Shown: positions 44,578 to 55,266, counted from the stretch's first letter. The stretch: 64,000 nt of DNA from Camarhynchus parvulus (GCF_901933205.1 NC_044600.1:5618501-5682500); one strand, 5' to 3'. Made by a program: numbers and translations. The notes: generated by a model from the letters alone, not told the origin.

Positions 44578-44846
44578 GCCGAGAATGGAGGGAGGGAGAG
44601 CCAAAGAGGGGTTCGGGTCGGCCCACGGGCTGTAAGGAGTGATGGAAAAGGTTGGGAATGAGAACAGTAAAACACAGGCTGAATAGCAGGGAAGTGCTGC
44701 TAGCAAGGCAGGACTGGGGTCAGGGAATGTCGCTATCCCAGAGCAGGACGGATAACCTGATGGGTCCTAATCCTTTTATTAGGAAAATCAATCCACAAAT
44801 ACCAGAGGTTTATGTCCGAAAAGGAGACAGAGGAGTCCTTTCTGGC

Positions 44847-44852
44847 TTTATT
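44847..44852 (-). promoter_or_regulatory. LTR polyadenylation signal AATAAA
   Basis: Minus-strand TTCAAATAAAGCC, placed about 70 bases downstream of the LTR TATA-like box, the usual U3-R arrangement. Confidence 0.6.
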
Positions 44853-44916
44853 TGAATAAAGGGAGAGGCCATGCGGCATTCCTCTGGGATCTCTCAAAGT
44901 TTTGGAGGACGCAGCT

Positions 44917-44925
44917 CCTTTTTAT
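44917..44925 (-). promoter_or_regulatory. LTR TATA-like box
   Basis: Minus-strand GGGATAAAAAGGAGC, with a CCAAT box about 40 bases upstream (44964-44968). Transcription would start near 44890 and run towards lower coordinates into the CpG-rich block. Confidence 0.6.
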
Positions 44926-45230
44926 CCCAATTTCCCGGCCACATTTCCCTTCTCTCCTTCCCCATTGGCTGAGGTACTTGAGAGGTACAGACTCCCCAAT
45001 ACGCCTGATACCGAAGATTTCCCTCTAATGTATAACCCTCCATTTTAATTTTTAATTCTTACGGAATTTAGGGTTTTTTCTTCCCCATTGTTTCTTTTAT
45101 CTCCCAGCGCTAGTTTTATCTACCAGCAGACCCACAGCTTGTTTGTAAAGACAAATCTGCTATTCCTCTCTCTTTGATTTGATCTCTCTGCTCCCATCCC
45201 ACATTCCAAGGAGGAATATGAAGCCCAACA

Positions 45231-47382
45231 GCCTAAATAAAGCCCGGCCTAACACAGGTGAAGGCACTGGGAGGGACAGAGGTTTGTAGGGAAAATTTAC
45301 TCTCTGTAGCCCAGTGAGGGGCAGCCACTCCCTGCCTGCCCATGGAAGAAAACATGGAATGTTCTGCCCAACAAGAGTCCAACAAATCAGGGGAAATGGG
45401 GGGAAAAAAGCCTTATTTCCCAAGCTCTCTCATCTCCAGCTGCACCAAGGACTAGGGGTAAAGATAAATGTGGATCCAGGCAGAAGGATCAGGGCACGGC
45501 TGAGGGCTGCAGGAAGATTTAGAGCCTTGAAGTCCAAAGGCAGGGCTGGATCATCACACGGGGAAAGAAAAATCCCTGGGAGTGGAGATCACGTTAAACA
45601 ATGTGTTGTAATAAGTGTTTTATGCTTTAGAGGAGGAGAGAGAACAGTGAAATCCCCTGTAAGAGCTAATTACTGCAAATTCCTTTTCAATAAAACAAGA
45701 CCAAAAAAATCCTCTCTTAACGGAAAAATCCATTTAAGGCTCAGCTGAGGTAACCTCGGCTCACATCCTGGAGCAGCGTTCCTGGGAATCAAACGGGATT
45801 TAACTGGAGCTTGGCATGACCAGCCCAGCTCCTCAGGGAGCCCAGGTGTTGGGGTGAAGGTCTGCAGGGAGAGGGTGATCTCTGGGCACCAAAATCCGAG
45901 GAGAAAGGCTTTATTGTGCTGGTGGTCATGTGGAAGTCACTGTGAACTTCTTTGGGAGGATGTGGCACGGATTTTGGGAATGGGAGTGGCAGGAACACAC
46001 AGACACCTTTGCTCTGGGGGCCAGGTGAGCTTTCATGGCACCTCCCCAGCAGTTCCAGGCCACTGGTGATGTGTGACCACAGAAAGGGACAGTGGGATGT
46101 CCCCAGCCTGTGCTGCTGCCTCCCCCAGCCCCACACAACCTCCATCGCCTCTCCCAGTCCAACCCAATTAAAATAAAATAAAGCCCTGGATTGGGAAAGG
46201 ATTTGCCTCTGTCCCTGACACTCTGCATTTCCTGCCATTTGGAATGGGGCCACTTTGGTGGATTTCTTGCACATGGGAGCAATAGATTGAATTACACCAA
46301 TGTCCAGTGCTGAGCAGAGAGACATTTCTTTTCCACATGTTCGTGCAGCTGCGTGACCCCAGGAAACCCAACGGTGGGGTCTGTCTTGGAGACAAATAGG
46401 GATTGTTTTGTGTCCATGTGGAAATGCTCCCTCCCCCTTGGCTCCCCCTGTGTGTGTGAGTGTGGACGGGGGGGGATCATTCCCCACCAGACACGTTCAC
46501 ATCCCAAACAGCACAAACTCAGAATATTTCCCCACCACAAACCCACAGGGTGGAAATGCAACTCAGGAGCCCCCAGACAGGAGAGCTGTGGCTGCTCAGG
46601 GAAGGGTTGGGAGGCTCCTGGCAGAGGACAAACCCACAGCTGGATGGGGCTGCCATGGATTGCTCCATGTGGTCAAGAAGCCACCTCTCCCTTCCCCACC
46701 ACCATCCTGTCCCAACATTGCCCAAACTGGGGCTGGAAGAGGGGGACAGGCAAGGAGGGGATGGAGGACGCTCATGGGAGTGGGATGCTCCTGTCAATAG
46801 GATGCTGTGGTCAGTGGGATGCTGGTGGCAGCAATATCCCTGAATCCCTCCTTGCTCAGTACCACAACGTTGATAAGGACATCCCGGCAGTCTGAGGCTG
46901 TGGATCAGCAGCTGAGCCCTGGGAGCTGCTGGAGGAGGAGCCTCTGGCTCTGCTATCCCTGGCACAGCACTTGCAGAGTGGCTATAAATAGGAGTTTTAA
47001 GCACAGCAATTAATCACAGAGCGCTACTGTCCATGGGCTGAGTTGGCTTAAATGGGATGTGAGTCCGGCATTCCCTGGATTTACCAATCCAGCCTCGCTG
47101 GACAGACACGGCTTCGGGATCCTTCCAAGTGGCACTTTGAGCTGCAATGTGAGCTTGGGTTGTAGTGGTTTAACAAGTGACCAGGCACCAGCTGAGCTGC
47201 CAAAGTGTCACTGGCACGTGTGACCCTCGTGGGCTGGTGTTGGCAGCAGGGTCAGCACAGATCCCCTGGTACTGGCAGCTGAGAAGCAGGAGGATCACAA
47301 ACAGTGTCAGCTTGTGGAGATCCATCCTCTCCTAGCCTGGAAAGGGTGTATCACCCAGTGTGAACCCCTAGATATACTGGAA
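45231..47382. other. unique sequence, no gene seen
   Basis: No retroviral internal region is recognised on this side of the LTR. 45590-45745 is AT-rich (GTGTTGTAATAAGTGTTTTATGC, CCATTTAAGGCTCAG). A run of nine G lies near 46469. Long overlapping frames at 45789-46900 show no domain. Confidence 0.4.
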
Positions 47383-47632
47383 TGGCTTTAAACTAAAGGA
47401 GGAGAGATTTGGATGGGGTATTAGAAAGGAATTCTTCCCTGTGAGGGTGGGCAGGTGCTGGAACAGACAGTCCAGAGAAGCTGTGGCTGCCCCATCCCTG
47501 GAAGTGTCCAAGGCCAGGCTGGACAGGGCTTGGAGCAACCTGGGATAGTGGAAGGTGTCCCAGCCCATGGCAGGGGTGGGATTGGATGGGATTTAAGGTC
47601 CCTACCAACCCAAACCATCCGAAGGCTCTGTG
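47383..47632 (+). mobile_element. CR1 LINE 3' fragment
   Basis: The cleanest plus-strand copy: GGCTTTAAACTAAAGGAGGA, GATTTGGATGGGGTATTAGA, CCTGTGAGGGTGGGCAGGTG, CCATCCCTGGAAGTGTCC, GGATTTAAGGTCCC and CAACCCAAACCATCCGAAGG. The terminal ATTC/GATTC tail is worn. Confidence 0.95.
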
Positions 47633-47719
47633 TGTCCCTGACCCCTGAGCTCCCTGTAAATCCCATTCTGAGCCTGGACCCACCAATATCCACCTCTGCT
47701 TTCCTTGAGGAAGAAAAAG

Positions 47720-48300
47720 GCGAGTCCCTGCCGGGAATCAAAGCGGGGCAGTGCCCGCCCTGCTCTCAGCCCTTCCTTGGGTGCTTTGGGGCCGTGCTCA
47801 GGAGGAGCCGCGCTGGCTCTGTCCTGCCGCGAAGTCGCTTTTAGCTGCGGGTCCAGCAGGGCCAGATTGGGCTCGGTCTGTTGTGCAAAACACTCGGCAG
47901 AGCGCGCAATCTGCGCTCCCCCGCCTGACGAGAAATGCTAATTGTGTGCGAAGGAGCTGCCAAGAGCCCGCAGTATTCCCGGGAAAGGGGGGTTCTTGGG
48001 ATTGTTCCCATTGTTCCGGCAGCTGCGGCACAGCCAGCAGGGCTGGGCACGGGAGCAGGGCAGGGGCGAGCGGCTCTCCCTGCCCGGAGCTCGGGATGGG
48101 ATCAGGGACCTCTGTCCGCTCCCTCCGGGATGGATCCTGCCTGTGCGGAGCGGGAGAGGCAGGCACAGCTTTTCTTCTTGGGCTGAAAGTGTCAGTTTTG
48201 CATAAAATATGAAGTGAAAATTCTTCTCCCTTCAGCTACTCCCTCGTCTGCCAGCCCGTGCTGGTGCCTGCATCCCGCTGCTTCCCGGCCCGGAGCCAGA
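47720..48300. promoter_or_regulatory. candidate CpG island
   Basis: By hand I count about 18 CpGs in 47720-47940 and about a dozen more to 48130 (GGAGCCGCGCTGG, TGCCGCGAAGTCGC, CAGAGCGCGCAATCTGCGC, TCCGGCAGCTGCGG). GC content is also high. This is the densest CpG block in the window and could be a promoter of an unannotated transcript. It contains AATGCTAATTGTG (POU/homeodomain-like) at about 47935. No TATA box or coherent first exon is visible; direction is unknown. Confidence 0.45.
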
Positions 48301-48688
48301 GCTCCCCGAGGGCTGCAGGCAGCAGCATCTCCAGGGCAGAGGTGCCGGGGCAGGGACAGGGCTCTCACTGTGCCAGGGAACCTGTCCTGTGCCGGTGTTG
48401 GCTGCAGGACATGGGCTTTGCATCTCCGAGGATGGGGAGAGCAGAGGGAAGGGGATGGAGAAACCACGAGAGGATTTCTTTGCAGAGACCCAAAGCAGCA
48501 AGCAAGCCTGAACACCACCAGAAGAAGAAGCTCCTCTGATTCCCAGTGATCAGAGTGAGCTGGAAAAAAATAAAGTGGGAGAAATGATGGCTCTGGTTTG
48601 ATTTATAACAGAGCAAAAGCCCCACATGGTGTGAAAATGTGGTGCTTTGCTGGGCTTTGCAGGAGAAAATCAAGGCCCTGTTTTGCAG
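48301..48688. other. unique sequence, no gene seen
   Basis: A donor-like context is absent at the edge of the CpG-rich block. 48555-48600 is AT-rich. Confidence 0.4.
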
Positions 48689-48884
48689 AACCACAGAATC
48701 CCAGAGTGGTTTGGATTGGAAACAACCTTAAAGCTCATCCAGTGCCACCCCCTGCCATGGACAGGGACACCTTCCACCATCCCAGGTTGCTCCAAGTCCT
48801 GTCCAACCTGGCACTTCCAGGGATGGGGCAGCCACAGCTTCTCTGGACAGTCTGTTCCAGCATCTCCCCACCCTCCCAGTACAT
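48689..48884 (-). mobile_element. CR1 LINE 3' fragment
   Basis: ACCACAGAATCCCAGAGTGG, TTTGGATTGGAAACAACC, CCCCTGCCATGGACAGGGAC, then AACCTGG joined directly to CACTTCCAGGGATGGG, i.e. seven bases (CCTTGGA) are deleted relative to its relatives. Ends in CATCTCCCCACCCTCC. Confidence 0.94.
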
Positions 48885-49119
48885 CATCCTGACTTCTCCC
48901 TCGTGGGCTGGGAAACAAGCAGAAGCCTTGATGGATTCAGTGTTTTTCCCTCTCTGTCCTTCCTCACTAATTTGCAGCAAAGGAACCAGATAAAGTTTGA
49001 TAACTTGGAAGGAGAGAGAGTGAGGGAGAAGCCACCCCAGCGCCTGCTCCCGGCGCTCCCCCACTTCCAGGGAGGATAAATGAAGTGCTCTCCATTCCCT
49101 GCTCGTCTGCCACCCTCCA
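48885..49119. other. unique sequence, no gene seen
   Basis: Nothing recognised between the CR1 copy and the following candidate element. Confidence 0.4.
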
Positions 49120-49250
49120 GTGAGTCTGTCATGGGCTCATCTGTGTCTAAATTAGCTTTGCACAGCAACGCCGTGTACAATTATTGCTGTCAGTCTTTGA
49201 TCTGACCAGTTTATCTCATCAGCTTGTCAGGCTTCATTCTCCAGCCTTTC
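49120..49250. promoter_or_regulatory. candidate conserved non-coding element
   Basis: Dense in transcription-factor-like words and free of repeats: GTGTCTAAATTAGCTTTGC, GTACAATTATTGCTGTCAG (SOX-like ACAAT/ATTGC), CTTTGATCTGACC (TCF/LEF-like), GTTTATCTCATCAG (GATA-like). Confidence 0.35.
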
Positions 49251-50681
49251 TCTCCTTGGTGCAGCCACCGGAGCTGCCTGGGCTCCCTTGGAAGAGGCTC
49301 GGGGCTCCCACGGAGCTCCTGAGGGATTTATAAAAGCTTGCAGCCGGAAAAATGGGTTACAACAGTCCTGGCAAGACGGAATGGAGCAGCAGAATTCCTG
49401 CCATTTCCAGGCTGCTCCTCATTCAGAACCAGGGAAGGACCTTTTTTTTGGGATTGGCACGTGGCAGGGGACCTGCTGCTTGGAGCGTGGTGACATCAGT
49501 TCTATTGGATTCTCCAACAGCCGTGCTTGACATTCCGGTTTCTGCTCATGGAAAAAGCATTTCCATTGTCTGGGACTTCTTGTGCTCTCTTGCATGGGAA
49601 GGGAACCCCAAAGGGATGCAGCTGGGATGGATTAATTAGGGATTCCAAGGAACGGTCACCCCCAGTCCTTTTAGTACCTTGCTGCAGCTCCAGGTGTCCC
49701 ACAGCTTTCACCGAGGGGGATCCTGTGGGAGGGAGGCACCTGAGGCCCCGGGAGATGCAGGGTGAAGGATGGGATCCTGCCAAGCATCCCAAGGGATGCT
49801 CATCCCACAGCCAGGTGCCACAGGGGGTGCTTCCCCATCCTACCAACATTGGACACACAGCCCTGTCCAGGCCTGCTGCACCTTCCCAAGGCTTCCATCT
49901 CACCTCCCAATTCCTGCAGCACCTTCCCAAGGCTTCTGTCCCCTCTCCCCAGTTTGTGCTGCCTGCCCAGCAGACTCTCTCCCCCAGAATCCTCACCCCT
50001 CCCTCCTTCCCAGCTTCTCAAGGTTTCTGTGAGGCTGTAAAAATTCCTTTATTCTGGAAAGGCAGAGGGATGGACTCCTCTCCACCCTGGAGGTTTCACT
50101 CATCCTCTGCCACCGCCTCAAGTGTGGCTCTGTGGTGTCCCCTCCCCAGCCTGGTGTCTCCAACCTGCTCATGGATGTTGAGGACATGTCCCCAACCCCT
50201 CACCCCCCTTCCTGCTGCTCTTTGATTTTTCCACAGTTGGTTGTGACTCCTGGATCCCCACATCGTTATCTGTCCTCCTTCACTCCCAGAAGTCCTGTGG
50301 GTTGGAATTCTGTCTGCTCCAACTCCTGAATATTCCGGACTCTGAAGTTTCCAAGCTCCAGATGTTCTGGCCAGACCAGAGGAAAAAATAAAAACCCACC
50401 CAAAAAAGTCTCAGCATTAATAAAAACCTTTTGAAAATCCCGAGTCCTATTGCGCAGCAGTGACATCATATCCGTGAAATATGAGCTGATGATGTCACAG
50501 CTGGGAAATGAGGGATGATTGTTCCTTCTTGGCACACGCTGCTGCTCGGGCCAGACCTGTTAAATAACTGCACATGGCCCATAAATGTGGAGATTAAACC
50601 CAGGAGTTGGGAACGCAGCCCCCTGGGCACCTGGAGCCTGGTGGGGACGGGGGCGTGGGGAGGGTGCCAAGGGTGGGGAAG
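49251..50681. other. unique sequence with a 40-bp duplication
   Basis: A 40-bp tandem duplication lies at 49874-49953: TGCTGCACCTTCCCAAGGCT and TGCAGCACCTTCCCAAGGCT begin 40 bases apart. No gene; the 232-residue plus-strand frame and antisense frames here have no domain. Confidence 0.45.
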
Positions 50682-50878
50682 GGGTTTGTGTCCTAATTCC
50701 ACTCCCAAAGGCTGGAGGAGGGGTTTGTCCCCCAACTTTACACCCAAAGATTGCAGAAAGTTTTTTTTCTGCAAATTCTATTCCCAATGATTTGGATAAA
50801 GTGTTTGTCTGGCAGTTTTGTTCCCAAAGACTGGAGAAAGGGTTTGTGTCCAGTTCTGTACTCAAAGACGGGGAGAGG
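50682..50878. repeat. 39-bp decayed minisatellite, 5 copies
   Basis: GGGTTTGT-type words recur at 50682, 50721, 50760, 50801 and 50840, each followed by a CCAA/CCCAAAG block and a GGAGAAAG-like end. Copies differ a lot, so homogenisation stopped long ago. Because 39 is a multiple of three, plus- and minus-strand frames remain open across it, which mimics a 13-residue protein repeat. Confidence 0.85.
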
Positions 50879-52507
50879 ATTTCTCATCCACCTCAACCCC
50901 CAGATCTGGATGCCCTTAGATTTTCCTTCACTTTCCTCCCCCTGCTCAATCCTAGTGGCTGCAGGGGACAGAGGAATGGCTTTGCCAGGCTGTCCCTGTG
51001 ACCCGGGACAGTGTGGGGACAGCAGAATGTCCTGAGGGAGCAGTGACAGCCCCTCTGCTCACCGACCCAGCACTGCCACCCATCCCCACCCCATAACTCC
51101 CACAGCTGCCTGTGCCAGGCATGGAAAATGCCCCTGCCTTTGACCCCCTGAGAAGCACTTATCCCTCAAACCCTTCGATTCACCCTCCTCATTCCCATAC
51201 CAGGGCTGGCTGCAAACATTCCTGCCTGGGCTGGCTGCTCCCACAGCAGAGATTTAAGATGTGGGAAGCAACAATCCATAAAATCCCAGCACTGGATCCC
51301 CCAACCTTCCCAATCCAGACCTCCCTGGCACAGCAGGATCTGTTATCCAAGCACTTCCCTCATCCACACATTCACTTCCCACATGTGTGCAGCCTCCTGA
51401 TGAAGGAACACATTCCATGTCATGGAAAAGGGCTATTTTTTCCATCTAGGCCTCTCATTTAAGTTCCCAGCTGGATTTTTTTGAGTTTGGCCTTTTCCCT
51501 CTTTCCTTTTTGGGCCCATTGTTTGTGCTGGGAAGGATGTGCCAGGCGGGAGGGGAGCATCTGCCGAGGTGTCCATCAGGGAGATCCCAGGGGATGGGAT
51601 GTTATCTGGGAATTTAATAATCATTCTTGTTCGTGCTTGGTCAAACCAGGAACATTTATTTATTTATATCCTCACTCATTCCTTAGGACAGGTTTTAATG
51701 GGACAATTTCAATTCCAAAAGTTAGGGGGAAAGAAAAAAACCCTTCACCTGCCTATGCATTTTTTCAGGAAGATTTTGTTTTGCTGCTCCAAAAGTGAAA
51801 ATTTCCTTGTCTTCTCACTTAACACAGGCTCATATTTCCAAAAATATGCCAATCATAACAAAAGAAGTGGAAGGAGAGAAAGCAAAGGCTGCAGCCGAGA
51901 TAAAACGCTGGGACCAACCTGTGCTGACGCTGTTTTCCTTTCTTAGCTCCACGGAAAAGGTATTTTTATGTTTTAGCCCAATGCAGATTTTGTCTTTTTA
52001 TTTCATTTGAAATCTGAATTTTCAGCAGGCAGGAAACTGTTTCTTTGACAGCTTTAATCAGAAATCAAAGATTTGATCATGCAGGGAGATGGAATTTCAA
52101 CTTCAAAGCTCCGGCACAAGAGGTGGATGCAGGTACCTGTGTGCTGCGATGCCGTGGAAATGGGAAGGGTGATGGGAGGCAGCACTGCCCGAGGAAATTA
52201 AAGAGGGACACAGCACTGGGGAATGTTCCCAGCAATGAGAAGGGGCCTTCAAAAGGCAGGTGCTTAATTATTGTACAAACCACGGCAGCAAACAGCGATT
52301 GGAGCCCAAAATCTCCTGTCTGTGCAGCCACAGAGCCCAGGCAGGGCTGGAGGCTGGGAAGGGGGGATGTGCTGGCTCCCCCTTCTCCAGCTCCTTGGCA
52401 GAGCCGGGCTTGGAAACCTGGCTGCACCTAACAGCCAGTGGCAGACGTGGCAGGGGAATGGGGACAGCAGTGGCACCCACAGCCAGAGCCAGCTGTGACC
52501 ACAGAGC
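50879..52507. other. unique sequence, partly AT-rich
   Basis: 51600-52080 is AT-rich (TTTATTTATTTATATCC, AAATATGCCAATCATAAC, TGTCTTTTTATTTCATTTG) and might hold a conserved element. No gene is recognised. Confidence 0.4.
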
Positions 52508-52651
52508 AGGGCTGGGGCTGGGGCTGGTCCTGCAGCTGGCGCTGGACCTGGTGCTGGTGGTGGTTCTGGTTCTGGTGTTGATTCCGGTGCTGGTCCTGGT
52601 GCTGGATCTGGTACCAATGCTGATGCTGTTGCTGGTGCTTGTGCCATGCTG
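52508..52651. repeat. degenerate (CTGGTG)n hexanucleotide repeat
   Basis: GCTGGGGCTGGGGCTGGTCC, then GGTGCTGGTGGTGGTTCTGG and so on: irregular hexamers with T/C and A/G variation. Reads as Leu/Val repeats on plus and Ala/Pro or Thr/Ser/Arg repeats on minus strand. Confidence 0.85.
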
Positions 52652-53205
52652 GTACTCAGCTGGGACAGGCACAAATTCACTTTTCCCCCTGGCATTTGTG
52701 TTTTTAAAATGAGTCCGAAATAGCTCAGGATCACCCTGTGGGGTGCGTTTCCTGGGATATTTTTCCTGTTGCAGACAGCTGGAGGCAGAAAAGGCGGAGT
52801 GGAGAACCTGTCCCTTCCCTGTGGCCTCGGAGCATCCCTGAGTGGGGAGGTGGCTGCATTGTTCAGCGAGGAGTCCCACAGCTCCCAGGAGTGATGGGCA
52901 GCTCCTGTGACAGAGGCTGCTCTTCCCATTAGGAACTGGATGGAACCCACATGAATATTTCCCTGAGCTGGAGCAACAGTCAAAAATGGGGCCCCACATC
53001 CAGCACAGTGACCAGGAGCCACCCTTGGAGCCAGCCCTTCCCATGCTGCCTCCAATCAGGAATTTCTTGGTTGTGCATGGAAAAAAGGCTTTTGTTTGAA
53101 TGATGTCCTGGGATTTGCTTTTCCAGGCTTGACTCCCTCCCTGGAAGGAGAGTGGGGTGTCTGAATCCTGGGGATGTTCTGCAGGCTTTGGGCAGAAGGC
53201 AGTCT
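52652..53205. other. unique sequence, no gene seen
   Basis: Spacer between two simple repeats. The 334-residue minus-strand frame covering 52268-53272 is built from the CTGGTG and ATCC repeats plus this spacer. Confidence 0.4.
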
Positions 53206-53277
53206 GATCCATCCATCCATCCATCCATCCATCCATCCATCCATCCATCCATCCATCCATCCATCCATCCATCCATC
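53206..53277. repeat. (ATCC)18 tetranucleotide microsatellite
   Basis: An uninterrupted run of 18 ATCC units. Uninterrupted tetranucleotides of this length are usually length-polymorphic. The minus strand reads as Met-Asp-Gly-Trp repeats, an artefact. Confidence 0.97.
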
Positions 53278-53434
53278 ACCCGAGAGCCCAGGTGCCACAA
53301 GGCACAAAGAGAGGGACCACAGGGAAGCACCTCAGAGATTCCCCGTGGATCTCCATGCCTGCCAATGCCCTGGAAGCAGCAGCTGGCCGGGAATGACAGG
53401 GCAGGAGCTGGGCTTTGCTGCGAGCTCCCGGCAC
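53278..53434. other. unique sequence, no gene seen
   Basis: Short spacer between the ATCC array and the next candidate element. Confidence 0.4.
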
Positions 53435-53800
53435 CTTGATGTCTGAACCTGCTGGTAATTAGCAGGAATTGGGTTGTAATTGCAGCAGAGAGCGGCAGAG
53501 CGGGAGTGACCTCAGCAGCCGCTAATTCCTGACACAGAAGGACGATCTGGGGGCACCTGGAGCGCAGTTCGGAGCTGCAGCCCTTTCCCAGCCGTGATTA
53601 ATCCCCAGGAAATGTTCTGTGGTCGGGCTATTACCACTCCAATCTGGGGCTGAAAATGAATCAGAGCCGCGGATGACTGTGGGAAAATTGTCACCAAACT
53701 TGGATGGCTTTGCTTTGTTTCACCACAAAACTCTTAACGAAGCATTGAAATGGAGATGGATTCTCTGCCTGGCCCCGACATTAACCCTTAGTGCGCCCAG
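53435..53800. promoter_or_regulatory. candidate conserved non-coding element
   Basis: GCTGGTAATTAGCAGGAATTG, GGTTGTAATTGCAGC, GCAGCCGCTAATTCC, CGTGATTAATCCCC, GGGCTATTACCACTCC and CTCTTAACGAAGC are spread over 330 bases, mixed with CpGs. Repeat-free. One of the better candidates for a conserved enhancer in the window. Confidence 0.38.
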
Positions 53801-54358
53801 CCAGGCTGAGGGGGGGGCAATTCCACATCCAGCGCTTGGCCGGGTGGAAATTCCTTCAATCAAGACGGAGAGAGTGAGGGAGTGTTAGGGATGAGCTGGG
53901 CTCTGCCTTGGCTCAGCTCCTGCTCTCCCATCCTGCGCAAAACCTGGGAGCGGCTTCCTGACTGGACAGGTTTGGGATTCTTGGAGCTCTCGAGGCGTCC
54001 TGCAGCCCCTCAGCTCCGATCCTGCGGTGTCTGGGTGCCTGTTTGGGGCCATCCTCGCCCGGCCGTCAGTCAGGGGCTGTAATGAGATTCCTGGCACCGC
54101 CGGTGCCTCTCACAAAGTCCTTCTGCAGGCACTCGCCAGCCGCAGGCACAAGAGCCTCCCCCCGCCGCCTCAAAGGGAGCTCAAAGGGAGCTTTGTGAGG
54201 CACCACAGGCTGAGCTTTCTGCCGGGCACAGGCGGCAGCAGGCAGCCTCCAGGCACAGCCCCATCCATGGAAGGGAGCAGGAGGACAGGGGACACCAGGG
54301 ATGGGGACACCCCTGGGCTGGGGTGGGAGGAAGGACTCGGGATGGAGAGAGATGGGGC
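53801..54358. other. unique, moderately CpG-rich sequence
   Basis: CpG-rich around 53990-54180 (TCGAGGCGTCC, CCTCGCCCGGCCG, CACCGCCGG). A TCAAAGGGAGC word is duplicated in tandem at 54170-54191. No gene. Confidence 0.4.
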
Positions 54359-54640
54359 AATGACACAGGGGGATGTAGGAGGGAATGGCTTCCCAATGCC
54401 ACAGGGCAGGGTTAGAGGGAATGTTGGGAAGGAATTCTGCCCTATGAGGGTGAGGAGGGCTTGGAATGGTTTTCCAGAGAAGCTGTGGCTGCTCCTGGAT
54501 CCCTGGAAGTGTCCAAGACCAGGCTGGACAGGGCTTGGGGCAACCTGGGCTAGTGGAAGATGTCCCTGTTATGGCAGGGGGTGGAATGAGCTGAGATTTA
54601 AATTCTCTTCCATCCCAACCCATCCTGGGATCCCATGAGG
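54359..54640 (+). mobile_element. CR1 LINE 3' fragment
   Basis: Starts in a degenerate AATGACACAGGGGGATG block and continues through GGGAAGGAATTCTGCCCTAT, GGTTTTCCAGAGAAGCTGTG, GGATCCCTGGAAGTGTCC, GGCAACCTGGGCTAGTGG to CATCCCAACCCATCCTGGGA. The CCCTGCCCATGG block is reduced to CCCTGTTATGG. Confidence 0.94.
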
Positions 54641-55266
54641 ATGGGACAGACTGCATTTCAGCACTGGGCACATGATGACACCTGCATGGAGCTCATCCAA
54701 CCTCCCTGAGAGCCCGCAGGCAGGCTGAGCTGGAGCCATGGAAACAAATCCATCCATGCTTTAGATCCCAGAGTGTTTGGCCCCTCAGCTGCCAGGCAGG
54801 GCTGCACACCCAGGACTGGGGGGAAATGTCAGGGATGGCAGGATCAGCAGGAACCCAGAGTCCTGGAGCTGGCAAAGAGCTGAAGCCTGCTCAGGGAACC
54901 CAGTGCACTGAGGGAATTCAATTCTCTAATGAGTTTTTCATACATTTGTGGATATAAGAAAATGTTTGAGATGGAAAGAGGCAGAAATGTGCATGCACGG
55001 TCTCAGCTCTGAAATTCCATCCCCAAGCCAAGGTGTACATAGACATATTTTGAAGTGTTTTCATTTAAAAGAGTAAAAAAAGAGCTCTGGAAAAGGATCA
55101 GATTCTTTGGCTAATAGGATCCACAGGGAAACTGCAAGAACTTAGTAGTTCTGCAGGAAAATCTGCACAGCACCTTCCCAGAGAGGATTGTGGAGGGCAC
55201 AGGGGAGAGGATGGGAGAGGTGGAGGGCAAGAAGAGGGATGAGGTCACAGAACTGTTTGGGCCTGA
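54641..55266. other. unique sequence, no gene seen
   Basis: 54915-55090 is AT-rich (CAATTCTCTAATGAG, GTTTTCATTTAAAAGAG). Nothing else is recognised. Confidence 0.4.

Larger units (their letters stand above)
43850..44620. other. CpG-rich block next to an LTR
   Basis: CpG density is high, especially at 44040-44420 (GGGGCATCGCGCAG, TGCGCTGCCGCTGGAGCGC, ACGGCGGC, GTGACGGCAACGAGAACGAG). It contains two small tandem repeats (44113-44146 and 44480-44577). It lies downstream of the minus-strand LTR in the LTR's transcription direction, so it could be retroviral leader sequence or a host CpG-rich element; I cannot decide. Confidence 0.4.
44758..45230 (-). mobile_element. endogenous retroviral LTR (minus orientation)
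   Basis: The segment is bounded by a short imperfect inverted repeat (plus-strand TGATGGG at the left, CCCAACA at the right), the standard TG...CA form. Read on the minus strand, promoter and processing signals occur in the right order: CCAAT (44964-44968), TATA-like ATAAAAAGG (44917-44925), and AATAAA (44847-44852) about 70 bases further. A U5-like part follows down to 44758. The expected U3 lies at 45000-45230. Flanking five-base words (TAACC and GCCTA) do not match, so it is not a clean solo LTR with target-site duplication; boundaries, particularly near 45230-45254, are approximate. No gag, pol or env remnant is recognised. Confidence 0.7.

Noticed and set aside
51930..51975. Possible 13-nt micro-exon after CCTTTCTTAG
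   Set aside because: Too short and donor GGTATTT is weak; no frame support.
52268..53272. 334-residue minus-strand open frame
   Set aside because: Its ends are generated by the (ATCC)n and CTGGTG repeats, an equally long frame exists in a second register, and no domain is seen.
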